The notes: generated by a model not told the origin, from the sequence alone. A DNA stretch of 64,000 nt from Chloranthus sessilifolius (GCA_021018995.1 CM037588.1:80387765-80451764), one strand, 5' to 3'. Numbered from the stretch's first letter, positions 34,140 to 48,407 are shown. Made by a program: numbers and translations.

Positions 34140-34429
34140 TAAGGGATTTTCACCCTCGAAAATAAAAGAAGGTGGGGAAGTGAGATCAGATTTGGTAATA
34201 TGTTGAAGGCATATCCCATTATAAGACAGAGTACACATGACAAGGGAATAATGAATAATAAAATAAATATATAACAGATTTCGAACAATATAAAGGAAAC
34301 TGAATCATGTGTAGTATCCTGTGCCAATATATAGTGTATCATTTCTCTACCTCTAATTTATACATAATTATACGGGCAATCCATACGAAACTTTTAGATA
34401 TATCATATGCAGTAAGTTATTCTAACAAA

Positions 34430-37206
34430 TTTCATAAATGATTTACCTCAGGGAAATAAATGGGGATACTGAGTGCGTCGCGTTCCCAGGTAGCCTCATG
34501 AGAATCGTGATTTTTTTTCCCATTGGACCAATACGAGTGGAATATGTTTTATTCTCCAGATTTGGTCTTTGTGAATCAATATCTGAGCTGGCTCTTCAAT
34601 TACTATTAAATCCTCCTGAATATCTAGTGGCTGATAATCCAACACATGGGTTGGATCTTTGATATACTTTCTCAGCATAGACACGTGGAATATGGCGTGT
34701 ATGATAGCTAAGTGTGGAGGTGAAGCAACTCGATATGCCACCTCACTAACCCTGCCCAAGACTTGAAATGGTCCGTCGTAGAGAGGACTTAACTTGCCTC
34801 ATTTCCCAAATCGCATCACAACCTTTGTCAAAGATATTTAAATAAATACGTGATCGCCAATCTGAAAATCCATACTAGTTCATTTGAGATCGGCATAAGT
34901 CTTCTGCCGACTCTGAGCACTCTTCAGTCTCTCACGAATAACGTGAACAACTGCATTAGTACTTTTCTAGCAAGTTAAGGCCCAAAATAAGACATTCACC
35001 AGTTTCCTCCCCGTTAATTGGAGATTTACATCAGCGTCCATACAGTGCCTTGAATGGTGCCACGCCGATGCTTGATTGGAAGCTATTAATGTATGCGAAT
35101 TCAATCAAGGGTAAGTGCTTATCCTATGATCCTTGGAAATCCAGCATATAGGCCCTAACATGTCTTCTATTACCTGATTTACCCTTTCTGTCTGACCGTT
35201 GGTCTGATGGCCACTGAGTACTCCTTGTCTGGTGGCGATAAGCTCTGCATCATGCATCTAGAGTTCTTTGATCTTATCGAAGAGTGTGGATCGGATCATA
35301 ACAGTCGCAAGTAAACCTCCAGTTGGTGTTGCCCTAAGAGTGGCACTGGATGACACTAGGTCATTGAGTAACATCCATTTATGTAATCGTGTCACAAGAT
35401 GGGATAGCTGAGCGGATGACTTCCGAATGAGCGCATCAACAACTACATTAGCTTTGCCGGGATGGTACTAGATAGAATAGTCATAGTCCTTCAAGAACTC
35501 CATCCATCTTCTCTACCTCATATTCAACTCTTTCTGGGAAAAAAGATACTTAAGACTTTTGTGATCAGTGAAAATCTTGAAGGTTTCACCATAAAGGTAG
35601 TGCCTCCAGATTTTCAATGCAAAGATGACCGCTGCTAGTTCCAGGTCATGAGTGGGATAGTTATTCTCGTGATCTTTTAATTGTTGGGAACCATATGCAA
35701 TCACACGGTCCCTCTAATTTAATACACATCCTAACCCAGTGTACGAGGCATCACTGAATACCATAAAACCACCACTGCCTGATTGTATTGCAAGAACTGG
35801 TGTAGAAGTGAATCTTCGTTTTAACTCCTGGATGCTTTGCTCACATGCCTCATTCCACTCGAATTTGATATTCTTTTGAGTGAGCTGTGTGAGTGGTCAA
35901 GCAAGCTTCGAAAACCCTTCAACAAATCATCGATAATATCCTGCAAGACCTAGAAAGGTTTTTATCTCAGTTACTGTTTGTGGCTGCTTCCACTGTACTA
36001 TAGCCTCTATCTTCGTAGGATCAATGGTAATACTAGCTTCGGAAATGACATGGCCTAGAAAACTGACTTGATTTAACCAAAAGTCACATTTACTGAACTT
36101 GACATACAACTGAGAATCTCGCAAGGTCTGAAAAGCAAATCATAGATGACTTTCATGCTCTGCATATCGTCGATGAATACTACGATACACTGATCTATGT
36201 AAGACTTGAAGACTCGATTCATCAAGTCCATAAAGGATGTAGGAGCATTGGTCAACCCAAAGGGCATGATGAGAAACTCTTAATGACCGTACCGTGTTTG
36301 GAAGGCTGTTGTCGAAATATCTTCAGCTTTCACTTTCATCTAGTGATACCTCGATCGTAAGTCAATCTTTGAAAGTCATCTTGCTCCTTATAACTGATCA
36401 AAGAGATCATCAATTTTGGTGAGCGGATAAAGATTCTTAATCATCAACTTATTTAGTTGCTGATAGTCAATACAGAGACTCATCGAACCATCCTTCTTTT
36501 TCATGAATAATACCGGTGTGCCCCACGGAGACACACTCGTTCTGATAAACCCTTTATCAAGATGCTCTTGCAACTGCTTCTTGAGTTCTTTCAGCTCCAT
36601 AGGTACCATTCGATACGATGCCTTTGATACTGGCACGGTACCTGGGGCTAACTCAATGGCAAATTCCACTTCCCTATCAGGCAGTAATCCTGGTAACTCA
36701 TTAGGGAAGACATAAGGGAATTCACAAGCAATCGAAACATCAAAAAGTGACACTTTCTTCTTTGTCTGATCGTGACTCTGAATGAAAGTGATATACCCTT
36801 GAGCATCTTTATCGAGTAATCGTCGTGCTCAGATCGCTGAGATGAAGGGAATTGTAGCCGACTGTACTCCAAAACATCTAGCTGATTTCCTTCCTTGGTG
36901 TCGAAAAGTGACAATCTTCTTTTGACAATTGACATTCACATGGTGATTGAACAACCAATCCGTGCCAAGGATTACGTTGAATCCTTACATATCATGTAAG
37001 ATCAAGTCGACTACTACTTTGTATTCCCAATAATCGTTGATTAGGACTATAATGGATCGATATACAATGTCAGTCGTGACAAATTGTCCAGTCAGAATGG
37101 ACACATCTAAAATAAAGTAGAGAGATTCTAGGGTAGCTCTCGATTTTCCCAACCTTTTTGCAAACCATGGTGTGACAAATGAATGTGTCGATCCAAGATC
37201 TACCAA
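34430..37206 (-). pseudogene. Tekay-2 pol with integrase catalytic core deleted
   Basis: Protease motif VDLGSTHSFV lies at 37206-37170. Reverse transcriptase covers about 36750-35900 ([26 protein letters not shown], then VFIDD after which residues are lost and the frame shifts, and FLGHVISEA). RNase [12 protein letters not shown] is near 35540. Around 35216-35245 the integrase N-terminal region (MHDAELIATRQGVL) is joined directly to HQTNGQTERVNQVIEDML, so the zinc finger and most of the catalytic core are gone. The integrase C-terminus and chromodomain follow (YRVASPPHLAIIHAIFHVSM, 34760-34680; EATWE near 34490 after a frameshift). Stops are frequent. Confidence 0.88.
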
Positions 37207-37279
37207 TACTTGTGCCTCAAGGTACCTAAGATATATATTTACTAATGTTAGCTACATTGTTTCTACTTACTAAACTATA

Positions 37280-38642
37280 CATCTATCATTTCTATATTGA
37301 TAAAAAAAGCAACACTTATACGAGATGCACATATAAATAGAACTTGTACCGAAAAATTCACGTACCATGAATGATGTCATTGCTGGTTCGGGCACCTTAT
37401 GCCAACACAACATAAGCTCAGCCTTTGATGTCTTCCCCACCATCTCTGGACAATCCTTTATCCTATGTCCCATTTTTTCCATAATGAAAACATGCACCAG
37501 ACACTTTTCGGCATTCATCGATCTTGTGTGCCTTACCACACTTCCCACAGACCTTGGTTAAAGTTGTTGACAAAACTGCATAGGAATTGGTGCAAGAAAT
37601 TGCCGGTCGTGCTTGTGAAACTTGAGACACAGACTGGGAAGGCTGGTGTAACGGCTGTGGAATCTGAGGTTGTAACGCTGTTGGAGTATATGGCAGCGGA
37701 TAAGCTACTTCAGCAGGTCGGAATGCTGGCTGCATAGAAAATCACGGTCATATACTGATTTGACCGGGACCAGAACTAATCGACTGAGATGGAGCTTTTC
37801 TCATTCTATTTTACTCTTCTCCCCGTTTATACATGCTTTACACATCAATCTCTACTATAAGGGCTAATCACATCACATGCGCATACGTTGTTGCCTGAAA
37901 CAACAAAATTCTTTCTTTGATCAGGGGCTTCAAACCACGCCCCAACTTCTGGGTCTTCATGAGTTCCGTGGCGACGAGCAATGGTGCTAAATGAGAGAGG
38001 CGAGCAAATTCTGCCTCATATTCCCTAACGGTCATCGAGCCCTGTACTAAGGTCGTAAATTGGACCTAAATTTGGTATCTCTCGGGTGCTAAAAAATATT
38101 TCTCATTGAAGGCTTCAGTAAATTCTGCCCACGTCCAAGGTACTCTGGGTACTCTTGTTCGCTCGACTGACTACCACCATGGATCTGCCTCACCCTCCAG
38201 TTTATAGGCTGCCCAACTAACATTTTAGTCCTTAGTGCATGTAACTCTTTGAAGCACTTTATCGATCTGTGTTAGCCATTTCTCAGCCTCCATTGGGTTG
38301 TGCTGACCATAGAAACTAGGCGGTCGGAGTCGTACAAACTCCTGAAAATCTGATGGGGGTCTTCTCATAGCTAGCATAGCCATGGTGTTCACCATGGTTT
38401 CCATCAACTGTGGATTCTGTCCCACATTCTGATCGGTGTCGGGATAAGGATCCATCGGATTCACATTTGCTAAAGGTGGAGTATGCCCTGCAACATTTCC
38501 ATGATAGTTCGACTCTCTGCCATATTCACGTCCTCTCCGTGTCCTGATACAGTGTCGTGCTCATAACCCACTACTGGAATAGCATTTGTTCACGTGCGAG
38601 GGGGTCATGGTGGTCTATCCCTCTACCTCGTCTTAGAGGCAT
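37280..38642 (-). pseudogene. Tekay-2 gag with zinc knuckle
   Basis: The probable start is the ATG at 38642-38640 (MPLRRGRGIDHHD). Capsid motifs include FVRLRPPSFYGQHNPMEAEK (about 38350-38290). A CCHC-type region (CGKCGKAHKIDECRKVSGAC) lies near 37560-37490 and continues in another frame as KMGHRIKDCPEM. Several frameshifts and stops break it. Confidence 0.85.
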
Positions 38643-38777
38643 CACAACCTATCATGATCAAGCAACACTTGATCAGATATACATAGACTTGACCTATTCC
38701 CTAACACTGAATAAATATCAGAAGTCTTGCCATATGTCCGCTCCAGAGAGTTAACTCTCCAAAAGACTTAATGCCAG

Positions 38778-38789
38778 GCTCTGATACCA
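38778..38789 (-). promoter_or_regulatory. tRNA-iMet primer-binding site of Tekay-2
   Basis: The minus strand reads TGGTATCAGAGC, an exact match to the usual plant initiator-Met primer site, 2 bp from the 5' LTR. Confidence 0.95.
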
Positions 38790-38791
38790 CC

Positions 38792-41700
38792 TGTGACAAC
38801 CCGACTTTTTCCATTTTTGTATATAGGAAAGGTCGCGTCGTCGGATCACCTAACATGATCCTGTCATATAAGTGCATCGTGTGGAAACTGTTTACAATTA
38901 CAGAAGCGTAATTTTAACTCTGAGAAAGAAAACATATGGCAGATAACTGATATTTATTTACTATCTAAAAGCAGGAATATATACAACAACAAGATATAAA
39001 CAAAAGCTATGTATAGCTTTCTACAGATAACGGCTACCCGTCATCTAAACAGTGGAATGAAGACCTATACATGAAGTACCAAATATCTCAAATATACTAC
39101 TCCTGTTTATACATGTTTCAAAACAAAACTCTCTCTCTCTCTCTCAAACATATTTAGGAAAGAAGTCCTCAATAGAACCTTCCTCCACGTCCTCCTTAGG
39201 CTGGTAGGTAGGATCAGCTTCATGCTCAGGGTCACGAGCAATATCTGCAGCTAAGACATGAAGTCGTAGGATGAACTATCATCGAAGCTCAATAGGGAAA
39301 ATTTATAGCTATATGTTATATTTCCAATTTACGTCTAGATGCATAGATTTCAATTGACGCACATTATATCATATTTAGTTTAGTAACATGTAGCATTTAG
39401 TATAAACAAGCACTACATCATGCAAATCTTTACAAGAAATAAATCATACAAAATAGTGATCATGCGGACAGATTCATGTTGAACATATACGAGGAATCAT
39501 GCTTCATGTTGAACAAATATAAGGAATCATGCTGACAAGGAATCATGCTGAAATAAAATATCAAACTGAAGAAAAAATTAAGCTTTCGAGATCAAATGTC
39601 TAGCCCCTGAGCTATGTTAACAGGGTCACTAGCACCGAGAAATCAAGCCCTTGAGCTATGTTATCATGGTCACTTGATATGAGACAAGTCAAGACCTTGA
39701 GCTAAGTTAACAGGGTCACTTGGTATAAGACCTTAAAGTTCCCGAGTTAGTGGGATCACTTGCTAAGCTCTCGAGTTAGCGGGATCACTTACTTCAAAAC
39801 TTACACAATGAAGCTCCCAAGTTAGCGGGAAAACTTGGTTCAAGACGAAGCAAGGACGTGTATATGACATCAAGGATAATAAGACATGAACAATGCATGG
39901 TAACATGTATGTGAGTTCATCATGAATAGATATCATAGACTCATATAGCAAAACTGATTTGAATAACTAAACTTACATGATCAGACATAACTGAAACTAG
40001 CATAATCATTGATAATAAAACTGAACTAGCATCATAAGCATGCAAAAGCATACATCAATTTTGAAGCTCTTATCATCAATATACATTACTGTAAATTGAT
40101 TTAGCACCATCAGTCATAGTCATAAATCGAAATTGGGGTATCATCAAAACTAAGATAGCATGTGCATACATTATCGTACGTTGTATCTGAACTATACTTT
40201 CATCATGATTCATAAACCATTCTCTAAAATAATCTAGTATCATTATGCATATGCATTCATCTGCTGGTTTATCATTTTTATGCCATCTAAACTGATCTGA
40301 CATATTCCTAACATAATCACATATGTCGAGCTAATCTTATTAAGTTGATCTTATCATAATCATACGTCAACTCACACTGAACTAGTATATCTAAAAAAAA
40401 TTAGGTATCAAATCTGATCTTGTATCATGATTCATAAACTCAAAATTGACTTGATCATAATCATGCAAAACACACATCAAAACTGATTTCTATCATTATC
40501 TAACTGACATGAGCACAAACATACAAAGCATTTGTATATACTAAATCTTTGATCGTCATTAGTCATCACTATATATCAAAACTGACTGGCATATTTATAC
40601 ATACTGACACTAGCATGTTCATCTTGAACCATGTGTTGAACTGCAACACCTAACAGAATGATATATATCAAAATACATGACTAAAAATGGACATGAGCAT
40701 CAATTTATATAATTATACATGATTACATCAATAACTTGCTATCTAGTCGAGAATGAGAAAACAAAATATAAAGTAGTAAGGTAAACTCCCTACCTTCACT
40801 CACACGTACATGTATCTGCTTGTACGTGCTCTCTTGCATTCAAGAATACTTTCACTGCTAGGACCTTGTCATGTGCGCCAAGTTGCGCCTATGGTATAAT
40901 ATGCCTGGCTTTAGTATTTCAATTGAGATACGGGGTCACTTTAGACCCCAAATACATGCTCTAGAAGGTTACCGAGCCATAGAATCAATTCACAGATCCA
41001 TACACAGACCAAAGGTGTCACATGACACTGGCACAAACCAGACATGGGATTGCCTCATCAAGCCATAGGGTTGCCTCGGCAACCAGCCCAACTGAACACC
41101 TTGCTGAAACTTGTAACTAATTTTTGACCCTTTAAACATTAGATTCATGAATTTATTAAATCATGAAATTTATAGGGCTCGTTTTCCTCTTTCCAACGCA
41201 TTAAGAATTGTACCAGTCGGGGTTGGGAGTCAAAAGTTATGACTAAAATACTGAATAGTGGTCAACCCCTGACAAGGACATGGTTGCCGAGGCAAGCCAC
41301 TCTGCAAATACCTTGCCGTGGCATGCCTGTCAGGCTTGGCTTGCTGCGTGCTTTCTTTCTCCTTTATGACCTTTTTGCCTCATGTGGTCCGCTGGATCTT
41401 CTACCCTATATATTTATTATATTTTTCCTTGTATACTTTGCATAGGGAACCTAATTTTAACTATGAAATCTGCTAAGAAAGTTTCGGTATATTCGGTGGA
41501 AATTTGAACTCTGAAACCTTCGTCAAAGTGACTTTCTTTGTGCTGTCGATTCCTCGGGCTCATGGAATCGACACCACAATCCACTGATTGATTGTAAAAT
41601 AAGTCGATTGAACTAAGAGGGGGTTTGGTTTATGACATACCCTATGGTGACCTTGTGGTCATAATGACGCCAGCCAAGGTTTTGAGTTTGTCGAGCTTGT

Positions 41701-42676
41701 GAGCTTATGAGAACTACGCTACAAGAACTCCCTGAGAGCAAGGGTTCGGTAGCCAAAACTCTCGCGACCGAATCGTAGGGTCACTTGGTAACTCACGAGT
41801 TCGAATCCATGGTTTGAATAGGTTGGAAATGGAAGTGGGCTTGAGCTATAAGATAGGATATTTTTCTGATTTGGCTTTTGTTTTTCACAGTGTCTGTGTG
41901 CTATAAAATAGGGTTGAAGGAGGAAGAAGAAGAATGCTCTGTCGATTTTTGTAGCAAGTTTAGCTGCACTTTCCGTGCATGGGAGTCAAAAATGAATCAT
42001 GCGGTCGTGGAGTAAGGGGGCGATACAAAACAACTTATAAGCTGTTAAGGGCTGGAATCTCATGTCTTGCCAGCCTTGGGTTTTTAAGTGTATACTCATA
42101 CTAGCCAAAATAGGCTTGTTTTGCATATAATGCTAATATACTGGTTAAGTATATTAACCAGCAAGTTTGTCTTTAGTGTACAGCAAGTACACTTATCTTT
42201 TCAATATTGATAGAAGATTTAAGGTTTTCTTTATTTTAATTGCTTGCCTCAAGTTCCGAGGCAAGATGTTTGCCTCAAGTTGTCGAGGCAACCACACTTG
42301 CTTGCCTTAGGTGCCGAGGCAACTGATTTCACTTGCCTCAGTTGTCGAGGCCAGGCCATTAGGCCTTGGTTGGTATGTTTCTCCATGCACTACTGGGTTT
42401 TGGGTAGGATTGACACCCCTCAGTGCCTAACAGTCCTATGCATTATTTAAAATTGTGTTAAGAAAATTTTCATCCTCAAGAGGGCTCTGAATTTTTTACT
42501 TCATACTAAACCTATGATCCCTCGTTGTTTCTAATACTGGGCCACTAAGGCTCCACTATTTAATAGCCGTCATCAAAATTCTAAGTCAGTTCTTTGTGTC
42601 ATGTTTTTGGCACAAGCCTAACTCTACTCAAGTCCGTACCCGATGTTGTCAGGATAAAAATGTGGCAGCTATTACA
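38792..42676 (-). repeat. 5' LTR of Tekay-2
   Basis: The 3885-bp LTR is collinear with 30302-34127, from TGTGACAACCCGAC to GGCAGCTATTACA. It carries the same word clusters, minisatellite block (about 39599-39835) and tRNA-like box pair (41748-41808). A CT repeat at about 39130-39145 is longer than in the partner. Confidence 0.93.
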
Positions 42677-42681
42677 GGAGA

Positions 42682-42772
42682 AGATAAGCAATGGAGAGGG
42701 GTGGCGAGGGACAGCTCAACCCACCATCATCATAAAGGAACTCGCAATCAGGGTGGGTTGTGATGTTGTAGA
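42682..42772 (-). mobile_element. Short internal segment of the second Athila-like element between two insertions
   Basis: These 91 bp are bounded by the GGAGA duplication of Tekay-2 and the GTAGA duplication of the gag-only element. Before both insertions they joined 30301 on the left and 55354 on the right. Confidence 0.6.
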
Positions 42773-45392
42773 TGTAGTATCCCCAAAATTTGTGAACCAT
42801 GTCAGTTAGTCAAGTGTGCGTGTCAGGACGGTGCACAATGCCATTTCGGATTGGAGATCGATCACTTTGATTGTCAAGGCATTTGAACATGTGTAGATGA
42901 GACTAACATTTAACTGAAAGGTATGAGGATCACAAGTGAACTGAATATGCTACCAAAGACACATTGGTGTGTATGTGCTTCGCAAGGAAGCAACACACTC
43001 AAGTTTAAATAGGTGGAATGGCTTCTTCTGTAAGTCATTCCCTTGTAACCATTAGGAGAGAAAGAGAAGAAGAAACCTTGTGTGCTCGTGTAGATCGTTC
43101 GTACCGAATGCGAGAGTGTTTGATCGATTTTCTACACAAATCCGCGCAAGTGATCGTGTGATGAGATGCATTGATTTGAGGAACATGAGAAACCTTGCTG
43201 CAAAACACCTTTCGTAGAGAATCCGTTGTGAGTCTTTGTAAAGCGTGAGGAGTTGGGATTTTGTGAGTGTGCTAGAGGGGAGATTGATCTTCATGCGCAA
43301 CTTGATTCGATCGCAAGAGGATGGGTCTTCAAACCCATATGATGCGAAGGAAAAGAGAACCAAGAGATTGAGGTTTAGGTCGTCAAGGTGTAAAATTTTT
43401 GCAAGATTATAAGGTGAGATCTCATGTTTAAATCATGTTTATTTATGATTTATGGTTGGGCAATTAATGCTCCAAAATATTAGCAATAAATGTGGGTTGA
43501 ATGGGAGAAATGAGCCAGGGAAGAAGAAGCTCGTATTTATGAGAATCTGTCAAAAGCGATCGATCGAAATAAGTATCCGATTGATCGATTTTGTCAAGAC
43601 AAAAATGTGAAGGTTTTTGGAGAAACCGATCTATCAAAATAAAATTCGATCGATCGATTTGTGAAACTGATCGATCGAAATGGAATTTGATCGATCGATT
43701 TTGGAAACTGATCGACCAATTTGTCCACTTGTTGATTAGATTGTCAAACATAGAAGGAATGAGTGTCGTGAGAAAATTGACCAATTGAAATGGAATTCGA
43801 TCAATCAATTTGGAAACCGATCAATCGGATTGTGATAATCGAGATATGTGGATTTTTTGGAGAAACTGACCGATTGATCGGTTTGGGATTCAACCGATCG
43901 ATTTGGTCAGGGACTGAGATTTTTCTATTTTTAGTAAGGGGACTCGAGAAGACTTTTGTACCTTCTATTTTTCATTACTTTTGACTTATAGGAAGTAAAT
44001 TGATGTGTTCTAGGTTGGGATCAAGGGGACATGATGGGAATGTGGCCTGGATAGGAAGTCTTCATTTCGGCTTTTAGTGAAGGTATGGGAAACTCAATGC
44101 CTGTTTGCACTTGAATCTTGTTTGTATAGCCGCACATGATTGTTGTTGAATAAGTTAAGATTTGTTTTGCTTAAATAAAAATTGAGTTGTTATTTTGATT
44201 ATGAGGAAACTTCAATGCCGATTTCACTTTTGAATATTGTACCATAGATGCCTTTGATATAGTTTTTATTTTGACCCGTAAGATGATAGTTAAGTTTCGA
44301 AATGATTTTTGAACTGGTATTGATTGCTTTGATTACATTAGAAAGATGTGAAATTTTTACGCTTGGAAACGCTTGGAGATGTCGATTAACCAAGCACTAA
44401 GACTTTTGATGTGGAACTTGCATTGTGAATCCTTTGGATTCTTTTGACTGCATCCCTTGGAGCTGGTTCGACGACATAATCCGTACATGCGTTCATACAT
44501 ATGTTGCGTATGCATCCCTTGGACAATCATTGATAATTTGGACACCCTTGGATACATTGGACACCCTTGGATACACTGAGGCACCCTTGGATACATTGAG
44601 ACACCTTTGGACACCCTTGTACTATTTCGATTGCAAATTCGACATTGTTTGCAAATTTGCTTGAAACTTGGACACCCTTGGAAACTTCTGACTGTTTTAA
44701 AATGTTCTTTTATATTTACTATTTTCATGAAACTCCATTTTGGAGAGTAAATGCTTTGAAAGTTCATTTTGAAATGAAAGAATATGATAAATGTTTTGAA
44801 ACTCAAATTTTAAAGATGGTTTTAACTCCTGTCATTGAATCTATGCTTATTTATGATAAAAGTGTAAATTGATATTGAATGTCCTCAACTGAGCTTAGTT
44901 GTTAGCTCACCCCGGCTATACGCCACAGGCATAGGTGTACACACAGGCTTTGAAGAATATGTGCATGGAGAGAGCTCTGACTATATTCCGGAGGAGGAAT
45001 CAGAGATCCCACCTGACGAGTACTTTGCTTGAGGGACTTTGTGTGTTTAGAGATTTTGAACTGTTGTGACTCGGCTTGGTACGTCCTGCGATCTTCTGTC
45101 AGAACTTAGAATCATGTAATGATCATACATTTATTTTGTGAACCATTATTTTGGTGATGGTCGGCCATCATCGGTGGTTTAGTTTGTTTCTTTTTGGATT
45201 ACATGTTCTCTATATAGAAATAGATATTTGATTTAGTTATGCCATATTTATATCTTCTTTGATTTCTGTGCTTAATTGTGGATGTACCAAGAATTTATGT
45301 ATTCGGATCATGAAGTACGACCCGACAGTCCGATTTTTCCTAAGTATCTTTAAGTTAAAGAAAAAATGGGTCAAAAAAATCAGACTGTCACC
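42773..45392 (+). repeat. 5' LTR of the gag-only element
   Basis: The 2620-bp LTR starts TGTAGTATCCCC and ends CTGTCACC (mutated from CTACCACA in the partner). A cluster of CGATCGATCGAAAT / ATTTCGATCGATCG words lies at 43555-43920. A second cluster, GGACACCCTTGGATAC, repeats about six times at 44535-44690. Confidence 0.9.
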
Positions 45393-45394
45393 GT

Positions 45395-45406
45395 TGGTAT
45401 CAGAGC
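45395..45406 (+). promoter_or_regulatory. tRNA-iMet primer-binding site of the gag-only element
   Basis: TGGTATCAGAGC matches the usual plant primer site exactly and lies 2 bp after the 5' LTR. Confidence 0.95.
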
Positions 45407-45586
45407 TTAGGATTTAGGTCTTATGGGAGACTGAGAGCCCTAGCTATAGGTGCTGGAATATGGCTGTAGGTCCAGAGATGTGATGTTAGATTTTGTCAGA
45501 GTATAGTCTGTGAGATTCTAAGAGTTATGTCCGAGTATAGTAATCGGCTGTTAATTGAAAATTTTGTTTCATTGTAACAGATCGTT

Positions 45587-48240
45587 ATGTCTAGTCGAGG
45601 TAGACCGAGAGGCGGTGGTGTTCATAATTTGTAAAGTGGTGATGAGATCCCTACAGTTCCAATAGAATTCCGGTTGGTGAGAGGACTATTCTGGAAGAAA
45701 GAGATCAGGAGAGAGATGAGAGACAGAGAATGACACAAGCCATGGTGGCTAATGCTATGGCTTAGAAGACATGATTGATAGGTATTAAGAACATCAATAA
45801 CCATCAATAGCCGCCTCCACCTCCGATTCCACCTACTCCATCGGCCTTTGTTGAGTTTAGGAGATTGATACCTCCTAGTTTTTACGGTCAGACAGATTAT
45901 CTTGAAGCAGAGAAATTGTTCAACCAAATTGAGAAACTTCTTCAGAGCTTACCATATACCGAGGAAGAAAAAGTGAGTTGGGCTTCCTTTCAGTTAGAGG
46001 GAGAAGCGATCCTTGATGGAAATCGGTGTTAAGGATTAGAGAGAAAGAGAACCTAGATGGCTTTTAGATGTGGGAGGAGTTTGTTGAAGTATTCGACAAA
46101 GAATACTTTTCCAAACAAGTGAGAAACTAGATGGCGGCAAAATTTCTGATGTTGGAACAAGGAGGAATGCCCGTATGAGAATATGATATGAAACTTATAA
46201 GGTTATCACGGTTTGCTCCGCAGTACATGGCCACGGAATTGATGAAGGCCAATAAATTCGAAAGCAGCTTACGGCAGAGTATACATGATAGAATTTCCAT
46301 GTTAGAATTGGAAACTTGGGGAGCAGTGATGGGTAAGGCTTTTGTTGGCAAGAGAGATATAGAAGACATGTACAAGAGATGAGAGCAGCAAAGTAAACAT
46401 CTAGTGGTTAAAGGGAGATCAAGTACTTATGAGCCGACAGACACGAGGCTGACTTGTTTATTATTGTGTATTATAATTGTATTAATTCAAGTCTAAACCT
46501 ATTGCAAGCGCACAATGGAAATTATAGTACTAGCATAGGATCATTCCCACGAGGAAGTTCATTATCTTATTAATTTCTATTTCTATCTTCGATCTAAATT
46601 CTTATCTAAAAAACTTCTATTTATCTTAAAGATTTCCTAATCTACTAGAGAAATAGGAATAAAAGAATGGTTTTCTAAACTAAAGTACATAAAAATAAAT
46701 CCTAATCCTCCTTCAAATTAAGGTCGTCAATCTCAATCTTCAACTTTTGAATATTTATGAAAATAAACAGTTCCGTTACACCATATTTCTAGTCTCCTAG
46801 CATTGGTCATCAATCAAGTCTGAGATCCCATCAATACAGATTTAATCTAATCAACAATCAAACTCTAGCAAACTGAAGATGGAAAAGTAAAAACCGTTAC
46901 ACTAATCTGCAAATTCTAGCCTGAGCATCAATTCAAATGAAAACTTAGAGATGTTTACAAAGCAAAAAAAATCTAATCTAGAAAGCAAAGTAAAATATAT
47001 CCTTGACCCCTCAGCCACAGTCGTCAATTGCTCCTAAGAAATTATAGATATCTACACTAATCTTCAGCACTCAATTGCAGTCGTCAATTGCTCTTAAGAA
47101 ACCTCTAAAATCTAATCTACTCTAACTAGTATACACTATTGATCAGAAGAAAATTCAACCTCAGGCATCAATTGATGCTGAAATTCGTCGATGCTTATTC
47201 CTATGTTGAGCCCTCTTATTTATAGATCATAAGAGGTTGGTTTACAAAGATCTAGTTCTAATAAAAGAAACTACTAAAAATAAAAGTATCCTAATATAAC
47301 TCTAATTACTAATTTCATCTTCCTTGCTTCCTTTAGTTGATGTGCTTGTAGAGTGTTTTTTATCGAGCAGCAACAGAGTCCTTCAGATTAGACCTTTATT
47401 AATCTTCTCAGATCCGTGGTTCATCAGACTTCTAATTGCTACAGTCTTCTAATTCTGGATATGGCGGTGATAGTTCTCACGTGATCAGCAACATCAATAA
47501 TAGTAGGAAAGCTTATATTCTTAGGAAATCATAAATAGAGATTCCTTTTTCATAGTTTCTTCTCTGGAAAATCGTTAATCATGACTTTCTATTTTCAATA
47601 AGCTTCCTCATAGTTGTTGATTCTCTAGATAAAGCTTTATCACTTTTCTTGTTTTGTCACTTTTGAAGAGTCGTAAATTACAATTTCATGACTTTTAGTA
47701 GCGACAAATCGTCTTTTTCGCTCATTCATTTTACTTATTGCTTTTGAGTTCATTTTGACAAAGATTAACATTTAGGCTCTGATTTACTCCTTATCTTTAA
47801 TATTTGCACATTAATATCTCTATAGTAGCAAACTAAGTCCTAACACCACTATGCTAAGGGTGATAAAATGGTAAATTATGTGACTGATTAGAGGCCAACA
47901 TTCTTGATGCCGACACCACCTCAATCTACTCGAACTACCAACTCAAGACCATCCATGTCCACGCCTATGGTTCCCCTTCCTCTTACAAATCCCACGACCG
48001 CTGGGACATTGAGAGTATTGTAAACTTCCCACACTCCATCGTTTGCACCGATTGAGTCATGCTTAAGATGTGGGGGATGACATACGACAAAGCAAGGTAG
48101 GTGGACTACGAGATCTTGTTTCAATTGTGGCCGGATGGAGCATCAGATACGGTACTGCCCGAAGCCGAAGAAGGACAGGACGACATCGGCATGAGAACCC
48201 TTCAATACATACAAGTGACACATATCGTGTCCTTGTACGT
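45587..48240 (+). pseudogene. gag of the gag-only element, split by a solo LTR
   Basis: Coding runs 45587-46449 and resumes at 47891-48240 after the nested LTR. It starts MSSRGRPRGGG. It continues in changing frames with IPPSFYGQTDYLEAEKLFNQ, VSWASFQLEGEA, RLSRFAPQYMATELMKANKF and KRDIEDMYKR. After the insertion come a proline-rich linker, CLRCGG and the knuckle CFNCGRMEHQIRYC. Stops and frameshifts are many. It resembles the gag of Tekay-1 closely in motif order. Confidence 0.85.
46450..47890 (-). mobile_element. Solo LTR of the Athila-like family, inserted in gag
   Basis: The 1441-bp unit (TGACTTGTTT to GTGACTGATTA) has a perfect 5-bp target duplication GAGGC at 46445-46449 and 47891-47895. 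It is the same LTR family as 601-2043. No second LTR or internal sequence is present, so it is a solo LTR left by recombination. Confidence 0.93.
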
Positions 48241-48407
48241 TTAATCCCGATAATGGTAATCTTTTGATTTAGATGTATGATCAATACATTTTTATTCGCT
48301 CTTAGGCGTATGTATATGGAATGGATGGATACATTTCTTATGGGGTATAAATTTGTGATGAATATGACATTGACAAAATTTTGGATGGCATGGTTTGATG
48401 AATGTTT

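Larger units (their letters stand above)
30302..42676 (-). mobile_element. Tekay-2: full-length Ty3/gypsy chromovirus with 3.8-kb LTRs and a deleted integrase
   Basis: The 12.4-kb element has a perfect target duplication GGAGA (30297-30301 and 42677-42681). The 5' LTR is 38792-42676, the tRNA-iMet primer site 38778-38789, gag 37280-38642, pol 34430-37206, the polypurine tract 34128-34139 and the 3' LTR 30302-34127. Fusion of the chromodomain tail to integrase and the long LTRs fit the Tekay/Del clade. The LTRs look about 94% alike by eye, so it seems younger than Tekay-1. Confidence 0.95.
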
